A stretch of 8,497 nt of DNA from an uncultured Eubacteriales bacterium (GTDB taxonomy: Bacteria; Bacillota; Clostridia; Oscillospirales; Acutalibacteraceae). This document shows, piece after piece, positions 1-6,952 of the stretch. A model generated the notes under the pieces. It was not told the DNA's origin. It made no database searches and saw only the letters and a list, made by a program, of their open reading frames with translations. Location of the stretch: positions 1 to 8,497 of the forward strand of contig OMPZ01000129.1 of NCBI GenBank assembly GCA_900313125.1. Reading direction: 5' to 3'. Position numbers and translations under genes: made by a program. Positions within the stretch are counted from its first letter, which is position 1. Each line of letters opens with the position of its first letter.

Positions 1-3000
1 AAACCATGACGGAGAATATCCGTTGTAGTTGAACGCAGAAGCTGTACCGTCATTAAATGTAGCGTCGGATGTAAATGTGGCGCCTGCACGGTCCCACATA
101 TACATAACACCGCCAAGCTGACTGATGTTTCTTGATGTATAGCTGCTGCTGCCAAGTCTCGACGAGTAGGAACCTCCGGCTCTCATTACATACTCACCAC
201 GACCCCAGCCGTAGTCTTTCCATGACACGCTCGCGATCCTGGTGCTCATATCGATGCCGTCGCTGACTCCGTTATATTCAAGTGAGAACTGATCCTCAAA
301 GAGATATCCGTACAAATAGTTGCCGTTGGAGTTGTTCGCTCTTCCCGCATACGGGTTGCATACGATCATGAACGAGCAGGAAGGATGCCAGCTTGTACAG
401 TCGATATAGTAGTATACCTCTCCTCTGTACGATACGCTCTTCGCGCCTTTAAAGCTAACAGTTTTTGTGCTGACATTCAAGTTGTCAAAATTTGCGCCCT
501 TTTCGTCGGCACCTTCCCAGCCGCCTATCGTAAAGCCTTCCCACGGATAGGAGGAGAAGCAATACTTTGTAGAGGGCTTCGGAACTGCATTGTTTGAATC
601 CTGCTTGGAAGCAAGTGTGTTAAGAATGTTTACGAACGGAGCGTCATAGTAGTTGTTCTGAGTCGAACCGTAGTAAACCATGTTTACGTCGTTTTCTTCG
701 CATTCCTCGCGCTTGTTGATATACTCGAAGTATCTCTGCGAGTTGCCTACTGTCCAATGGTTCTTCTTTGCCTTTTCGTTATATTTAGGATCGTCCTTGC
801 CGATGATCGGGAAGAAGATCGTAGATTCGGACGAAGAGAACTCGTCATTCGTAATATCGTCTGTAAACTGGAACGACTCGGAATGAAGCTCATCGTAATT
901 GTTCGTAGGCTTGTTGCTGAAGTATACATACTGAGCGTCTACCGGGATCGATGCCCACCAGTTGTCGCCGTTGTCTGTCTTTGTAGCGATGCGGCAGTTA
1001 AGACCGGTCTTCTCTGTGTAGTATGTCGAGTAAACAGTTTCCCACGGAGTTTCAAATTCTGAGTTGGCTCCGTTCTTGTTATCGGGATCGTTTACGTCCG
1101 TCAGCTTCTTGTTGTGGAAGCCTACATAAACTGTGTCTACCGATTCCTCTACCTTTTCAGGAGTAACAACGATAAACGATGTCTCCGGGTCGTTTACTCT
1201 GTAGGTAAATGTGATAGTAACTACCGAGCGTGCGGAAAGCTGATACTCAAAGACATCCTGACCAAGTGCAACTCGGACATTATGCTGAGTGACATTGCCG
1301 TCTGCATCTGTCTCTTCTCTTACGGAGTCTACCGTTTTACCCCAAGTCTTTGTGTAGTCGATGAAATACTTACCGTCGGGATACTCATTGCCGGAAGCGT
1401 CCTTTTCTTTTCTTGCCGCTGTGCCTACGACTCTCAGGTCATAGTTGACTGCCGGATCGGCAGCGCCTTCCTGTACGGTGTTGATCTTGTAGGTATATAC
1501 GATCTCGTTCTGATCGATCGTCTGTCTCTCCATAACGTAGGGAGCAAGTCTCGACCACTCGAACTCGTCTGTGCCTGTCTTGTCTTCGCCTTCATATTTC
1601 CTATCCCAACCGTTGAAGTTGCCGATAACGTAGAACGTCTCGACGTCATCGATCGGAGTAAGCTTTGCGTAAGGCATGATCTTGTCGCCCTGCTCGGGGT
1701 TCTTGCCGTAAAGGATCGTTACATAATACTTGCACGGCTTACCCGTTGCCTTATCGGGCTGAGGTGTGATAAGCACCGCGTTTTCCGTATTTGCTCTGTA
1801 CTTGTTGGTTTCCGATGTCTGAGCCTTGTTATTGTCCTTGTCAATAACTCTTGTCCAGTCTACCATCTCATCTATCGATACGCCCGCATCTCGCTCGGCG
1901 ATCATAAATTCGTATGTATTACCGGACTCAACGATAAGGCTGCCGTCACTATATGTGAGAATGCCGTCTACGTCGGAGTACATCTGCATCTCGCGCGTAT
2001 ACTTGTAATAAGCGTTGCCGTCGTTATTGGTGCCGCCGTCCTGCTCCTGTCCCCAGTTGTTCATCCAACCGATAACGGAGTAGGTCTTTGACGTCGAGAC
2101 ACCGTCGTCATAGTTGTCGGTATCGCTGCCGTTATCCTCTGTTCCGCAGTCTTCACAGGATATCTCGTTCGTGGTCGCGTTAAACGTGATCCTTACTTTA
2201 TTGGTCTTCGGGAAGAAATTGTAAAGCTGGTCGGTATTCTGGGTATCGCCCCACCAGTTGGAGTAACTGCTGATAGAACCGCCGTTCTCATTTTTGTTTT
2301 TCCAGTAGTAAAGTCCGTTCTTAGCAGTACTCTGATTTGTGATCCTCTGCCAATATACAGCGTCTACAACTTTGTAGTATCTGTGTTTGTTATTGTACCA
2401 CCAGCATACGTTGGTCGGCTTCTGGATGACCCAGAACTCCACCATATCGTACGGAGTGGAATCCACCTCGATGGAGTATGTGTTATCGCCGTTTGACTGG
2501 AGCTGGTAGTCCATGTCGTCCCAGTCGAAGTTTTCGTCTCTGCCGTAGTTGTTGAGGTTCTTGCCGACTACATAGTAATCGCCTATGCTGTTGTCCGCTA
2601 CCTTCTTCAGATCAGCGTCAACGTCATCCGTCACCTTGTCGAGATCCTTCGCTACAGGCTCTTCAACAGAAGCACTTGCGGGCTTCGTCGATGTCTTATA
2701 GGTCGGAACGTCGCTGTCGTGATGATATACCCAAGCGTGATAGGAAAGCTGTGCGCCCGGATCTGTCGCTGCGTTGCCTGTCTGTCTGATAGGCTGCTTT
2801 GCGGAGTTTACATTTATCTCGAGGTAGTTGCCCGCGTTAAGGTCGCCGTTGTTTATGAGCCAGCGGTTTGCCTCTTCCTCGGTCGCGAACTGTGCCGTAG
2901 AGCCGCTCTCGGACTCTACTACGAACGTCTCGTAGATAAGCTCTTTACCGTGTCCGTTACTGCTGATCGGCTCGAACCTCTTGAAGTAGTAGCCCTTGGC

Positions 3001-4335
3001 ACCCTGCTCGCCGAGGTTGTGAGTTGTCTTTCTGTACCAGCCGTAGCCCTCGTAGTTATAGCCGCCGGGGTTCGCGCTGTCGGTGGTAACGCCTGCTTTT
3101 CTGTAGTGCATTATAGCCGTATCGGTCTTTGTGTATATGGTATAATACTCTGTGCAGTACTTAACGAAGTTATTGAGCTGAGTTACGCCGTTGTCGCCGC
3201 CCGCATAATAATGCTGATATTTTGTGTGGAACGCGTCATTGTTGTCACTATAGGCCTGCATATCGTGGAGCTCGTTTTTGTTGAGCTCGAAGTAGATATC
3301 TATACCATTGTCGGCGCCAAGCTCGCTCTCAGTCGGGATCGGGATCGCGAACATCTCCCACGACTGCTGATCCCAATCATTCTCATTAAACGATTTTTTA
3401 CGGCTCGCGCCTGTCTTTGTGATGATACCGTTTACAAAGTGAACGTTTCTTGTAAGGTTCAGCGTCTTCTGAGTTACATACCAGCCGTTGCCCTCGTAGC
3501 TCATCGCGCAGGCACCGGTCGGCAGTTTTCCCTGCCATGTACCGTTTGTGATCTCCATGTACTTTCTGTTGAAAGTGAGCTTTGACTCTACAGAAGATGT
3601 AACGTAGTTGTTGTCAAATTTACCTGTTCTGCTGTCTACCGGGCTGATGCCGTTGTACCACATATAGAAATACGGTACGCCTTCAAAAGCCGATGTGGCA
3701 CGAACATGGAAACGAACGAAACGTGTCTTTGCTTCGCCCTTGTAAAGGATACTTCCTTTAAAGTCGTTGTCCTGGTCGCCGGGAGTGCCGCCTATCGTAA
3801 ACTGCTTCGAGAGCGTATACGATTGACCGCTGCCGTACTTGCTGTGCGCCGTAAGCACAAGGATCTGATCGGCGCCGGAGGTGATCACGTTCTGTACATC
3901 AACGTATGTGTCGCGGCACTGCTTCTTGTAGTTGTCTACGATATCGCTGTCGATAAGCGTCTTATCGAAAGTGATAGTTCCGTCGGCATTGCGCGCTTTA
4001 AGACCCTCCTTCGTTTTGTAGAAGGTTGCGCCTTCCGAGATCTTGCTGCCTGAAAATACAACAAGACCTTCGCCGACATTGCCGTTGCTCTCCCTTCCCG
4101 GAATTTCGTCGCTGTAAGTGGAGTAGTAAGCTTCAACGTAAGCGATCGCGCTCTTCGCCTGAACATACGCCTCACGCTGGTTGACCGTCGCCTGCGTGGT
4201 GTTGATGTTCAGAGAAGCCATAGAGACAAGCAATGCCACGAGCATAGCGAGAACGATACAGATCGCCATAGCTGTGGACAGAGCAAGACCCTTTTTAGAT
4301 CTCTTGCGTCTGAAGTAACCGCTGTGAGCTCTCAT
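1..4335 (-). CDS. Giant pilin-like surface protein with tandem carbohydrate-binding-like modules (3' end outside window)
   Basis: The frame is open from ATG at 4335 to the window edge: 1445 codons, no stop, C terminus not seen. The N terminus is basic (residues 9-15, RRKRSKK), then Gly16, a hydrophobic segment at about 17-42 and a polar helix with Gln, Glu and Ala (about 48-70). This resembles PilX-type or pseudopilin N termini and suggests membrane insertion or pilus assembly after cleavage at Gly16, but the usual Glu5 of mature pilins is absent (Thr). The remainder is rich in Tyr, Trp, Asn and Asp. YEGxGWY units lie near 285 and 433, a Glu/Asp/Lys linker near 550-575, and beta-sandwich starts of the type YYVVGKN (~584), YSVIGWMNNW (~750) and FYVIGNFNGW (901-910). 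YVYFSN (1136-1141) recalls CBM26-like starch-binding modules. C727 and C730 form a CxxC in an acidic linker. No catalytic domain was recognised. RBS AAAGGGTG precedes the ATG. Inferred role: adhesion to polysaccharide; the specificity is a guess. Confidence 0.8.
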   Translation of the reverse strand, partial: MRAHSGYFRRKRSKKGLALSTAMAICIVLAMLVALLVSMASLNINTTQATVNQREAYVQAKSAIAYVEAYYSTYSDEIPGRESNGNVGEGLVVFSGSKISEGATFYKTKEGLKARNADGTITFDKTLIDSDIVDNYKKQCRDTYVDVQNVITSGADQILVLTAHSKYGSGQSYTLSKQFTIGGTPGDQDNDFKGSILYKGEAKTRFVRFHVRATSAFEGVPYFYMWYNGISPVDSRTGKFDNNYVTSSVESKLTFNRKYMEITNGTWQGKLPTGACAMSYEGNGWYVTQKTLNLTRNVHFVNGIITKTGASRKKSFNENDWDQQSWEMFAIPIPTESELGADNGIDIYFELNKNELHDMQAYSDNNDAFHTKYQHYYAGGDNGVTQLNNFVKYCTEYYTIYTKTDTAIMHYRKAGVTTDSANPGGYNYEGYGWYRKTTHNLGEQGAKGYYFKRFEPISSNGHGKELIYETFVVESESGSTAQFATEEEANRWLINNGDLNAGNYLEINVNSAKQPIRQTGNAATDPGAQLSYHAWVYHHDSDVPTYKTSTKPASASVEEPVAKDLDKVTDDVDADLKKVADNSIGDYYVVGKNLNNYGRDENFDWDDMDYQLQSNGDNTYSIEVDSTPYDMVEFWVIQKPTNVCWWYNNKHRYYKVVDAVYWQRITNQSTAKNGLYYWKNKNENGGSISSYSNWWGDTQNTDQLYNFFPKTNKVRITFNATTNEISCEDCGTEDNGSDTDNYDDGVSTSKTYSVIGWMNNWGQEQDGGTNNDGNAYYKYTREMQMYSDVDGILTYSDGSLIVESGNTYEFMIAERDAGVSIDEMVDWTRVIDKDNNKAQTSETNKYRANTENAVLITPQPDKATGKPCKYYVTILYGKNPEQGDKIMPYAKLTPIDDVETFYVIGNFNGWDRKYEGEDKTGTDEFEWSRLAPYVMERQTIDQNEIVYTYKINTVQEGAADPAVNYDLRVVGTAARKEKDASGNEYPDGKYFIDYTKTWGKTVDSVREETDADGNVTQHNVRVALGQDVFEYQLSARSVVTITFTYRVNDPETSFIVVTPEKVEESVDTVYVGFHNKKLTDVNDPDNKNGANSEFETPWETVYSTYYTEKTGLNCRIATKTDNGDNWWASIPVDAQYVYFSNKPTNNYDELHSESFQFTDDITNDEFSSSESTIFFPIIGKDDPKYNEKAKKNHWTVGNSQRYFEYINKREECEENDVNMVYYGSTQNNYYDAPFVNILNTLASKQDSNNAVPKPSTKYCFSSYPWEGFTIGGWEGADEKGANFDNLNVSTKTVSFKGAKSVSYRGEVYYYIDCTSWHPSCSFMIVCNPYAGRANNSNGNYLYGYLFEDQFSLEYNGVSDGIDMSTRIASVSWKDYGWGRGEYVMRAGGSYSSRLGSSSYTSRNISQLGGVMYMWDRAGATFTSDATFNDGTASAFNYNGYSPSWF
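3037..3499 (-). repeat. Diverged direct repeat inside the giant gene (YEGxGWY units)
   Basis: The 19-nt stretches at 3037-3055 and 3481-3499 match at 18 of 19 positions and are in the same frame. They encode YEGYGWY and YEGNGWY around Trp433 and Trp285, each followed by a Thr/Lys-rich strand and an aromatic strand. This points to two copies of one module about 148 residues apart. The rest of the two copies has diverged a great deal. Confidence 0.5.
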
Positions 4336-4341
4336 AGCTAA

Positions 4342-4423
4342 CACCCTTTCTAAAATATGATAAATTTACCCCCTGCATATCTCTTTGGGGCATAGTTGTC
4401 CCTGTATGCAGACAATTTTATAC
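4342..4423 (-). promoter_or_regulatory. Candidate structured 5' leader of the giant gene
   Basis: If transcription starts about 7 nt after the -10 box, the leader is about 88 nt. On the minus strand CTGCATA (4411-4405) is complementary to TATGCAG (4379-4373). Inside lies a short GGG/CCCC hairpin (4402-4400 with 4390-4387). TTGTC (4415-4411) can also pair with GACAA (4400-4396), which places TGCATA in a loop that could then pair with the downstream TATGCA as a pseudoknot. The RBS AAAGGGTG lies near 4342-4349. I do not recognise a known riboswitch class. The pairings are visible; a regulatory role is inference. Confidence 0.35.
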
Positions 4424-4601
4424 ACTTAAATTATATAACACTCAGCCGAAAAATCCAATACTTTTTGAAATTTGCAGGTAAAAAAATTTTCGATCTTCTT
4501 TTGTACAATATACACAATAGATTTTCGTAAAAGACAACACTTTGTCTGTAGGAAGCGTTTTTTTTGTGCATAATACTGTTGTTTTGTCCGATCGGGACAA
4601 A
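4396..4601. repeat. Three dyads of TTGTC/GACAA half-sites around the promoter
   Basis: Read on the plus strand: TTGTC-N10-GACAA at 4396-4415 (in the leader), GACAA-N4-TTGTC at 4533-4546, and TTTGTCC-GATCG-GGACAAA at 4583-4601 (upstream of the promoter). Six copies of one pentamer or its complement in about 200 bp is more than expected by chance, roughly one in this length. They might be operator half-sites for a dimeric regulator; spacing and orientation vary, so a single operator type is not proven. The third dyad is followed on the plus strand by six T and could instead be a terminator-like hairpin. Confidence 0.4.
4430..4458 (-). promoter_or_regulatory. Sigma-70-type promoter of the giant gene
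   Basis: On the minus strand, -35 TTGGAT (4458-4453), a 17-bp spacer and a consensus -10 TATAAT (4435-4430) point at the ATG at 4335. The surrounding DNA is AT-rich, with A/T runs upstream that could act as an UP element. It follows the terminator of the upstream gene, so the giant gene is probably its own transcription unit. Confidence 0.75.
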
Positions 4602-4610
4602 TTTTTTGCC

Positions 4611-4650
4611 TATAAAAATGCAGGCGCACGAGATCTGCCAGTGCGCCCGC
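4611..4650 (-). terminator. Intrinsic terminator after the 158-aa gene
   Basis: On the minus strand, GCGGGCGCAC (4650-4641) pairs with GTGCGCCTGC (4629-4620) through 10 bp including one G-U, with an 11-nt loop, followed by ATTTTTAT. It begins 4 nt after the stop codon of the upstream gene and separates the ribosome-biogenesis cluster from the giant gene. Confidence 0.85.
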
Positions 4651-4654
4651 CGTG

Positions 4655-5131
4655 TTATTTATCGCTATTATCGTCCGTTACCGAACGTATGAAAATATTC
4701 GCCGTTTTCTGGAACTCCTTGTCTGGGTCGTCGGGGAGCACGCCGTGATCCTCGTAGCTCTCGCCGTCAGTCGAGGAAAGCTTGCGCGCGCCGCCCACCG
4801 ACTTTTCCGCCGTGAAATACTTGACCGCCCCGGTCGTCTCTTCAAGGCAGAAGTACAGCGTGTCGGCAAGTCCGAGCGACTGCGGCTCGGGCTGCTTTAC
4901 CATCACGAAATCGAAGAACATCTCCCCCGACTTCGCCCTTTGCAGATACACCTTGAAATGCTCCGTTTTATAAGCCGCGTCGAACAGCCCGAAATACACA
5001 GCCATCGCATCGACAAAGAACTTGCCCTCCTTATCGAGTATCGAATTGAGCATATTCGCCTTTTCCTGCGCGAACATCTTCGGCAAAAGTGTTTGTTCAA
5101 GTGTTTTTCTTGCTTTTTCAAGCTCCGTCAT
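4655..5131 (-). CDS. Uncharacterised 158-residue protein at the end of the obg-mrnC cluster
   Basis: I do not recognise this family. The start is the ATG at 5131 because GGAGGG sits 6 nt upstream; an in-frame TTG at 5152 would place that RBS inside the gene. The N-terminal third looks helical and charged (about 1-35). A mixed segment rich in Phe, Tyr and Met follows (about 35-75, FFVDAMAVYFGLFDAAY), then strand-like stretches (DTLYFCLEE, AVKYFTAEK) and an acidic tail (LPDDPDKEF ... DDNSDK). There is no signal peptide, membrane segment or metal-binding motif, so it is probably a soluble alpha/beta cytoplasmic protein. It is 64 nt downstream of mrnC and ends at a strong terminator, so it is likely read with obg and mrnC. 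Codon use and RBS strength support a real gene; its function is unknown. Confidence 0.8.
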   Translation of the reverse strand: MTELEKARKTLEQTLLPKMFAQEKANMLNSILDKEGKFFVDAMAVYFGLFDAAYKTEHFKVYLQRAKSGEMFFDFVMVKQPEPQSLGLADTLYFCLEETTGAVKYFTAEKSVGGARKLSSTDGESYEDHGVLPDDPDKEFQKTANIFIRSVTDDNSDK

Positions 5132-5179
5132 GCTGTTCCCTCCAATACGCAAAGCGCAAATGAAACTCTATATATAATG

Positions 5180-5203
5180 AAAAAGGCGCCGTGCATTACG
5201 CCT
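5180..5203 (-). terminator. Weak terminator-like hairpin at the end of mrnC
   Basis: On the minus strand, AGGCG (5203-5199) and CGCCT (5188-5184) form a 5-bp stem with a 10-nt loop, running into TTTTTC. It overlaps the mrnC stop codon. It could reduce read-through into the 158-aa gene, but the stem is short and the call is tentative. Confidence 0.3.
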
Positions 5204-5606
5204 GCTGCGCTTCGTTTTCCGATGCAAGTCCGAGTTCAAACAGCTCCCTCACGCGGTCGATGTCGCCCTTCAGATACAGATATCCGAAAAGGGCTTCAAG
5301 ACCCGTAGCTGTATGATAATCCGTCTTGCTCGCGTGCTTCGGCACGGTCATCGCGTGGGCATTTTTGCCGCGCTTGAGGACCGCAAGCTCCTCCTCGCTG
5401 AGCAAGGGCAGCAGCCGAGCGGCAGTTTTCGCCTGATTTTCGCAGCAGACTATCGCGATCTTGTCGTTGTTGAGCGCGCCGACAGGGCGGTTGCCCTCGC
5501 AGACGAGCATCTCGCGAACGAGCAGATCGTATACCGCGTCGCCGACAAACGCAAGCGTCAGCGGACTTAACGTCCTAAGATCGATCTCATCTCCGAGCAG
5601 CCGCAT
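5196..5606 (-). CDS. mrnC: Mini-ribonuclease III
   Basis: This 136-residue protein is an RNase III catalytic domain without the dsRNA-binding domain, the hallmark of the Mini-III family. In Bacillus subtilis that enzyme, a homodimer, matures 23S rRNA ends and is helped by ribosomal protein L3. The signature LAFVGDAVYDLLVRE lies at about 18-32 with predicted catalytic Asp23. The second conserved block (RGKNA at 79-83, PK at 89-90, Y97, ATGLEALFGYLYL from 100) contains predicted catalytic Glu104. Length and residue spacing fit the family. The gene starts 12 nt after the obg stop; RBS GAGGTG lies in that gap, so the two are likely co-transcribed and translationally linked. Placement beside obg fits a role in 50S subunit maturation. 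Confidence 0.92.
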   Translation of the reverse strand: MRLLGDEIDLRTLSPLTLAFVGDAVYDLLVREMLVCEGNRPVGALNNDKIAIVCCENQAKTAARLLPLLSEEELAVLKRGKNAHAMTVPKHASKTDYHTATGLEALFGYLYLKGDIDRVRELFELGLASENEAQQA

Positions 5607-5618
5607 ATATACACCTCA

Positions 5619-6890
5619 TCAGTCAATAAATTCAAATTCAAAATCGTAGATCGAGACGGTGTCGCCCTCCTGAACGCCCGCGTCATACAGCGCGTCGATA
5701 ACGCCCGCGTTGAGCAGCACCCTCTGGAAATACTGGAGCGACTCGTAGTCATCGAAGTTCACCGAATTCATGATGCGAACGAGCCATTCTCCCTCGACGA
5801 AGAACACGCCGTCGTGGTTTTCTATCTTGACCTCGTTCTTCTTCGAGCGGTCTACCTCGACAACGGGCGCCGCCTCCGGCTCGAAACGCTTGACGGGCGG
5901 CAGCTTTGAAAGCTCCTCGCGGATACAGTCAAGCAGCGGATCGACCTCGTAGCGGATAGCCGCCATTATCGGGAAGAATTTGTACCCCTGCTCCTCGACG
6001 AAGCTTTTGAAGTCCTCGATCTGCTCGTCTGTCGCGAGGTCGCACTTGTTGCCCGCGACGATCATCGGACGCTCCGCAAGCTCGGGGTTGAATTTCCTCA
6101 GCTCCTCGTTTATGGTGCGGAAATCCTCCTTCGGGTCTCTGCCCTCGCTTCCCGCGATATCGACGATATGCACGAGCATCCTGCACCGCTCAACGTGGCG
6201 CAGAAACTGATGACCAAGCCCAACGCCTTCCCACGCGCCCTCGACAAGTCCTGGGATATCGGCCATTACGCACGATTCACCCTCGCCGAAGCGCACAACG
6301 CCCAGCACGGGAGTTATCGTCGTGAAATGGTAATTCGCTATGATCGGCTTTGCTTCGCTGACAACGGAAACGAGCGTGCTTTTCCCGACATTCGGGAATC
6401 CGACAAGTCCGACGTCGGCAAGCAGCTTTAATTCAAGCTGCACTTCAAATTCTTCGCCGGGCATACCGGGCTTTGCGAAACGCGGAGTTTGTCTTGTCGG
6501 CGTGGCAAAGTGGATATTTCCCCAGCCGCCCTTGCCGCCCCTTGCGACAACAACAGGCTCGTCGCCCGAGATATCGGCGAGTACCCTGCCTGTTTCAAGC
6601 TCCTTGACGACCGTTCCTCTCGGCACCTTTATCACAAGATCATCGGCTTTTTTGCCGTTGCATCTGCCGCCCCTGCCGTTTTCGCCCTTCGGCGCGGCGT
6701 ATTTTCTCTTATATCTGAAATCGGCGAGCGTAGACAGATTATCGTCAGCCTTAAAGACGATATTTCCTCCCCTTCCGCCGTCGCCGCCGTCGGGACCGCC
6801 GGAGGCAACGTATTTTTCGCGGTGGAACGCCACGGCGCCGTCGCCGCCGTCACCGGCTTTTATTTTGATTTTTGCGTGATCTACAAACAT
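5619..6890 (-). CDS. obg: Obg-family GTPase (50S ribosome assembly)
   Basis: The 423 residues carry all three Obg domains. The glycine-rich Obg fold covers about 1-157 (GDGGDGAVAFHREKY, GGPDGGDGGRGG). The GTPase domain covers about 158-330: P-loop GFPNVGKST 164-172, switch I FTT 189-191, DIPG 211-214, NKCD 281-284. A C-terminal OCT domain covers about 340-423 with the usual end VSIYDFEFEFID. Obg proteins bind GTP with low affinity, exchange it quickly, associate with the 50S subunit and link assembly to (p)ppGpp. Start: GGAGGT sits 5 nt upstream of the ATG. Oddities are Val195 where the family usually has Asn after FTTxxP, Trp220 in EGAWEG where Ser is usual, and MAAIR (309-313) in place of the SAA-type G5 motif. 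The core nucleotide-binding residues are present, so it should be active. The upstream neighbour is the HEPN gene, not rpmA as is common. Confidence 0.97.
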   Translation of the reverse strand: MFVDHAKIKIKAGDGGDGAVAFHREKYVASGGPDGGDGGRGGNIVFKADDNLSTLADFRYKRKYAAPKGENGRGGRCNGKKADDLVIKVPRGTVVKELETGRVLADISGDEPVVVARGGKGGWGNIHFATPTRQTPRFAKPGMPGEEFEVQLELKLLADVGLVGFPNVGKSTLVSVVSEAKPIIANYHFTTITPVLGVVRFGEGESCVMADIPGLVEGAWEGVGLGHQFLRHVERCRMLVHIVDIAGSEGRDPKEDFRTINEELRKFNPELAERPMIVAGNKCDLATDEQIEDFKSFVEEQGYKFFPIMAAIRYEVDPLLDCIREELSKLPPVKRFEPEAAPVVEVDRSKKNEVKIENHDGVFFVEGEWLVRIMNSVNFDDYESLQYFQRVLLNAGVIDALYDAGVQEGDTVSIYDFEFEFID

Positions 6891-6925
6891 CTGTTACCTC
6901 CGATTCTTAACGATATATTCCGCTC

Positions 6926-6952
6926 AAAAACCGATTCATTCCGCCGGTTTTT
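6926..6952 (-). terminator. Terminator-like hairpin at the end of the HEPN gene
   Basis: On the minus strand, AAAAACCG (6952-6945) pairs perfectly with CGGTTTTT (6933-6926) through 8 bp with an 11-nt loop. The stem spans the HEPN stop codon and its right arm ends in five T. The GC content is low, so termination is probably partial. It could act on either strand. Confidence 0.4.

Noticed and set aside
1114..2091. Plus-strand open frame of 325 codons
   Set aside because: It lies wholly opposite the giant minus-strand gene and its product is a Val/Cys/Leu/Arg-rich sequence without domain motifs. This is the usual shadow of a GNN/ANC-rich gene read in antisense.
901..2590. Amylase or pullulanase assignment for the giant gene from the FYVIGNFNGW stretches
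   Set aside because: Such strands occur in modules attached to GH13 enzymes, but no catalytic barrel or GH13 active-site motif is visible in the 1445 residues available.
2719..3585. Plus-strand open frame of 288 codons
   Set aside because: It is also antisense to the giant gene, has low-complexity hydrophobic composition and no recognisable motif. The minus strand here encodes coherent modular protein.
4336..4423. Known c-di-GMP riboswitch in the leader
   Set aside because: The leader is too short and lacks the conserved core and tetraloop/receptor pattern of the GEMM class, so I list only an unnamed structured leader.
5132..5152. Upstream TTG start for the 158-residue protein
   Set aside because: The GGAGGG Shine-Dalgarno lies inside this extension and is ideally placed for the ATG at 5131.
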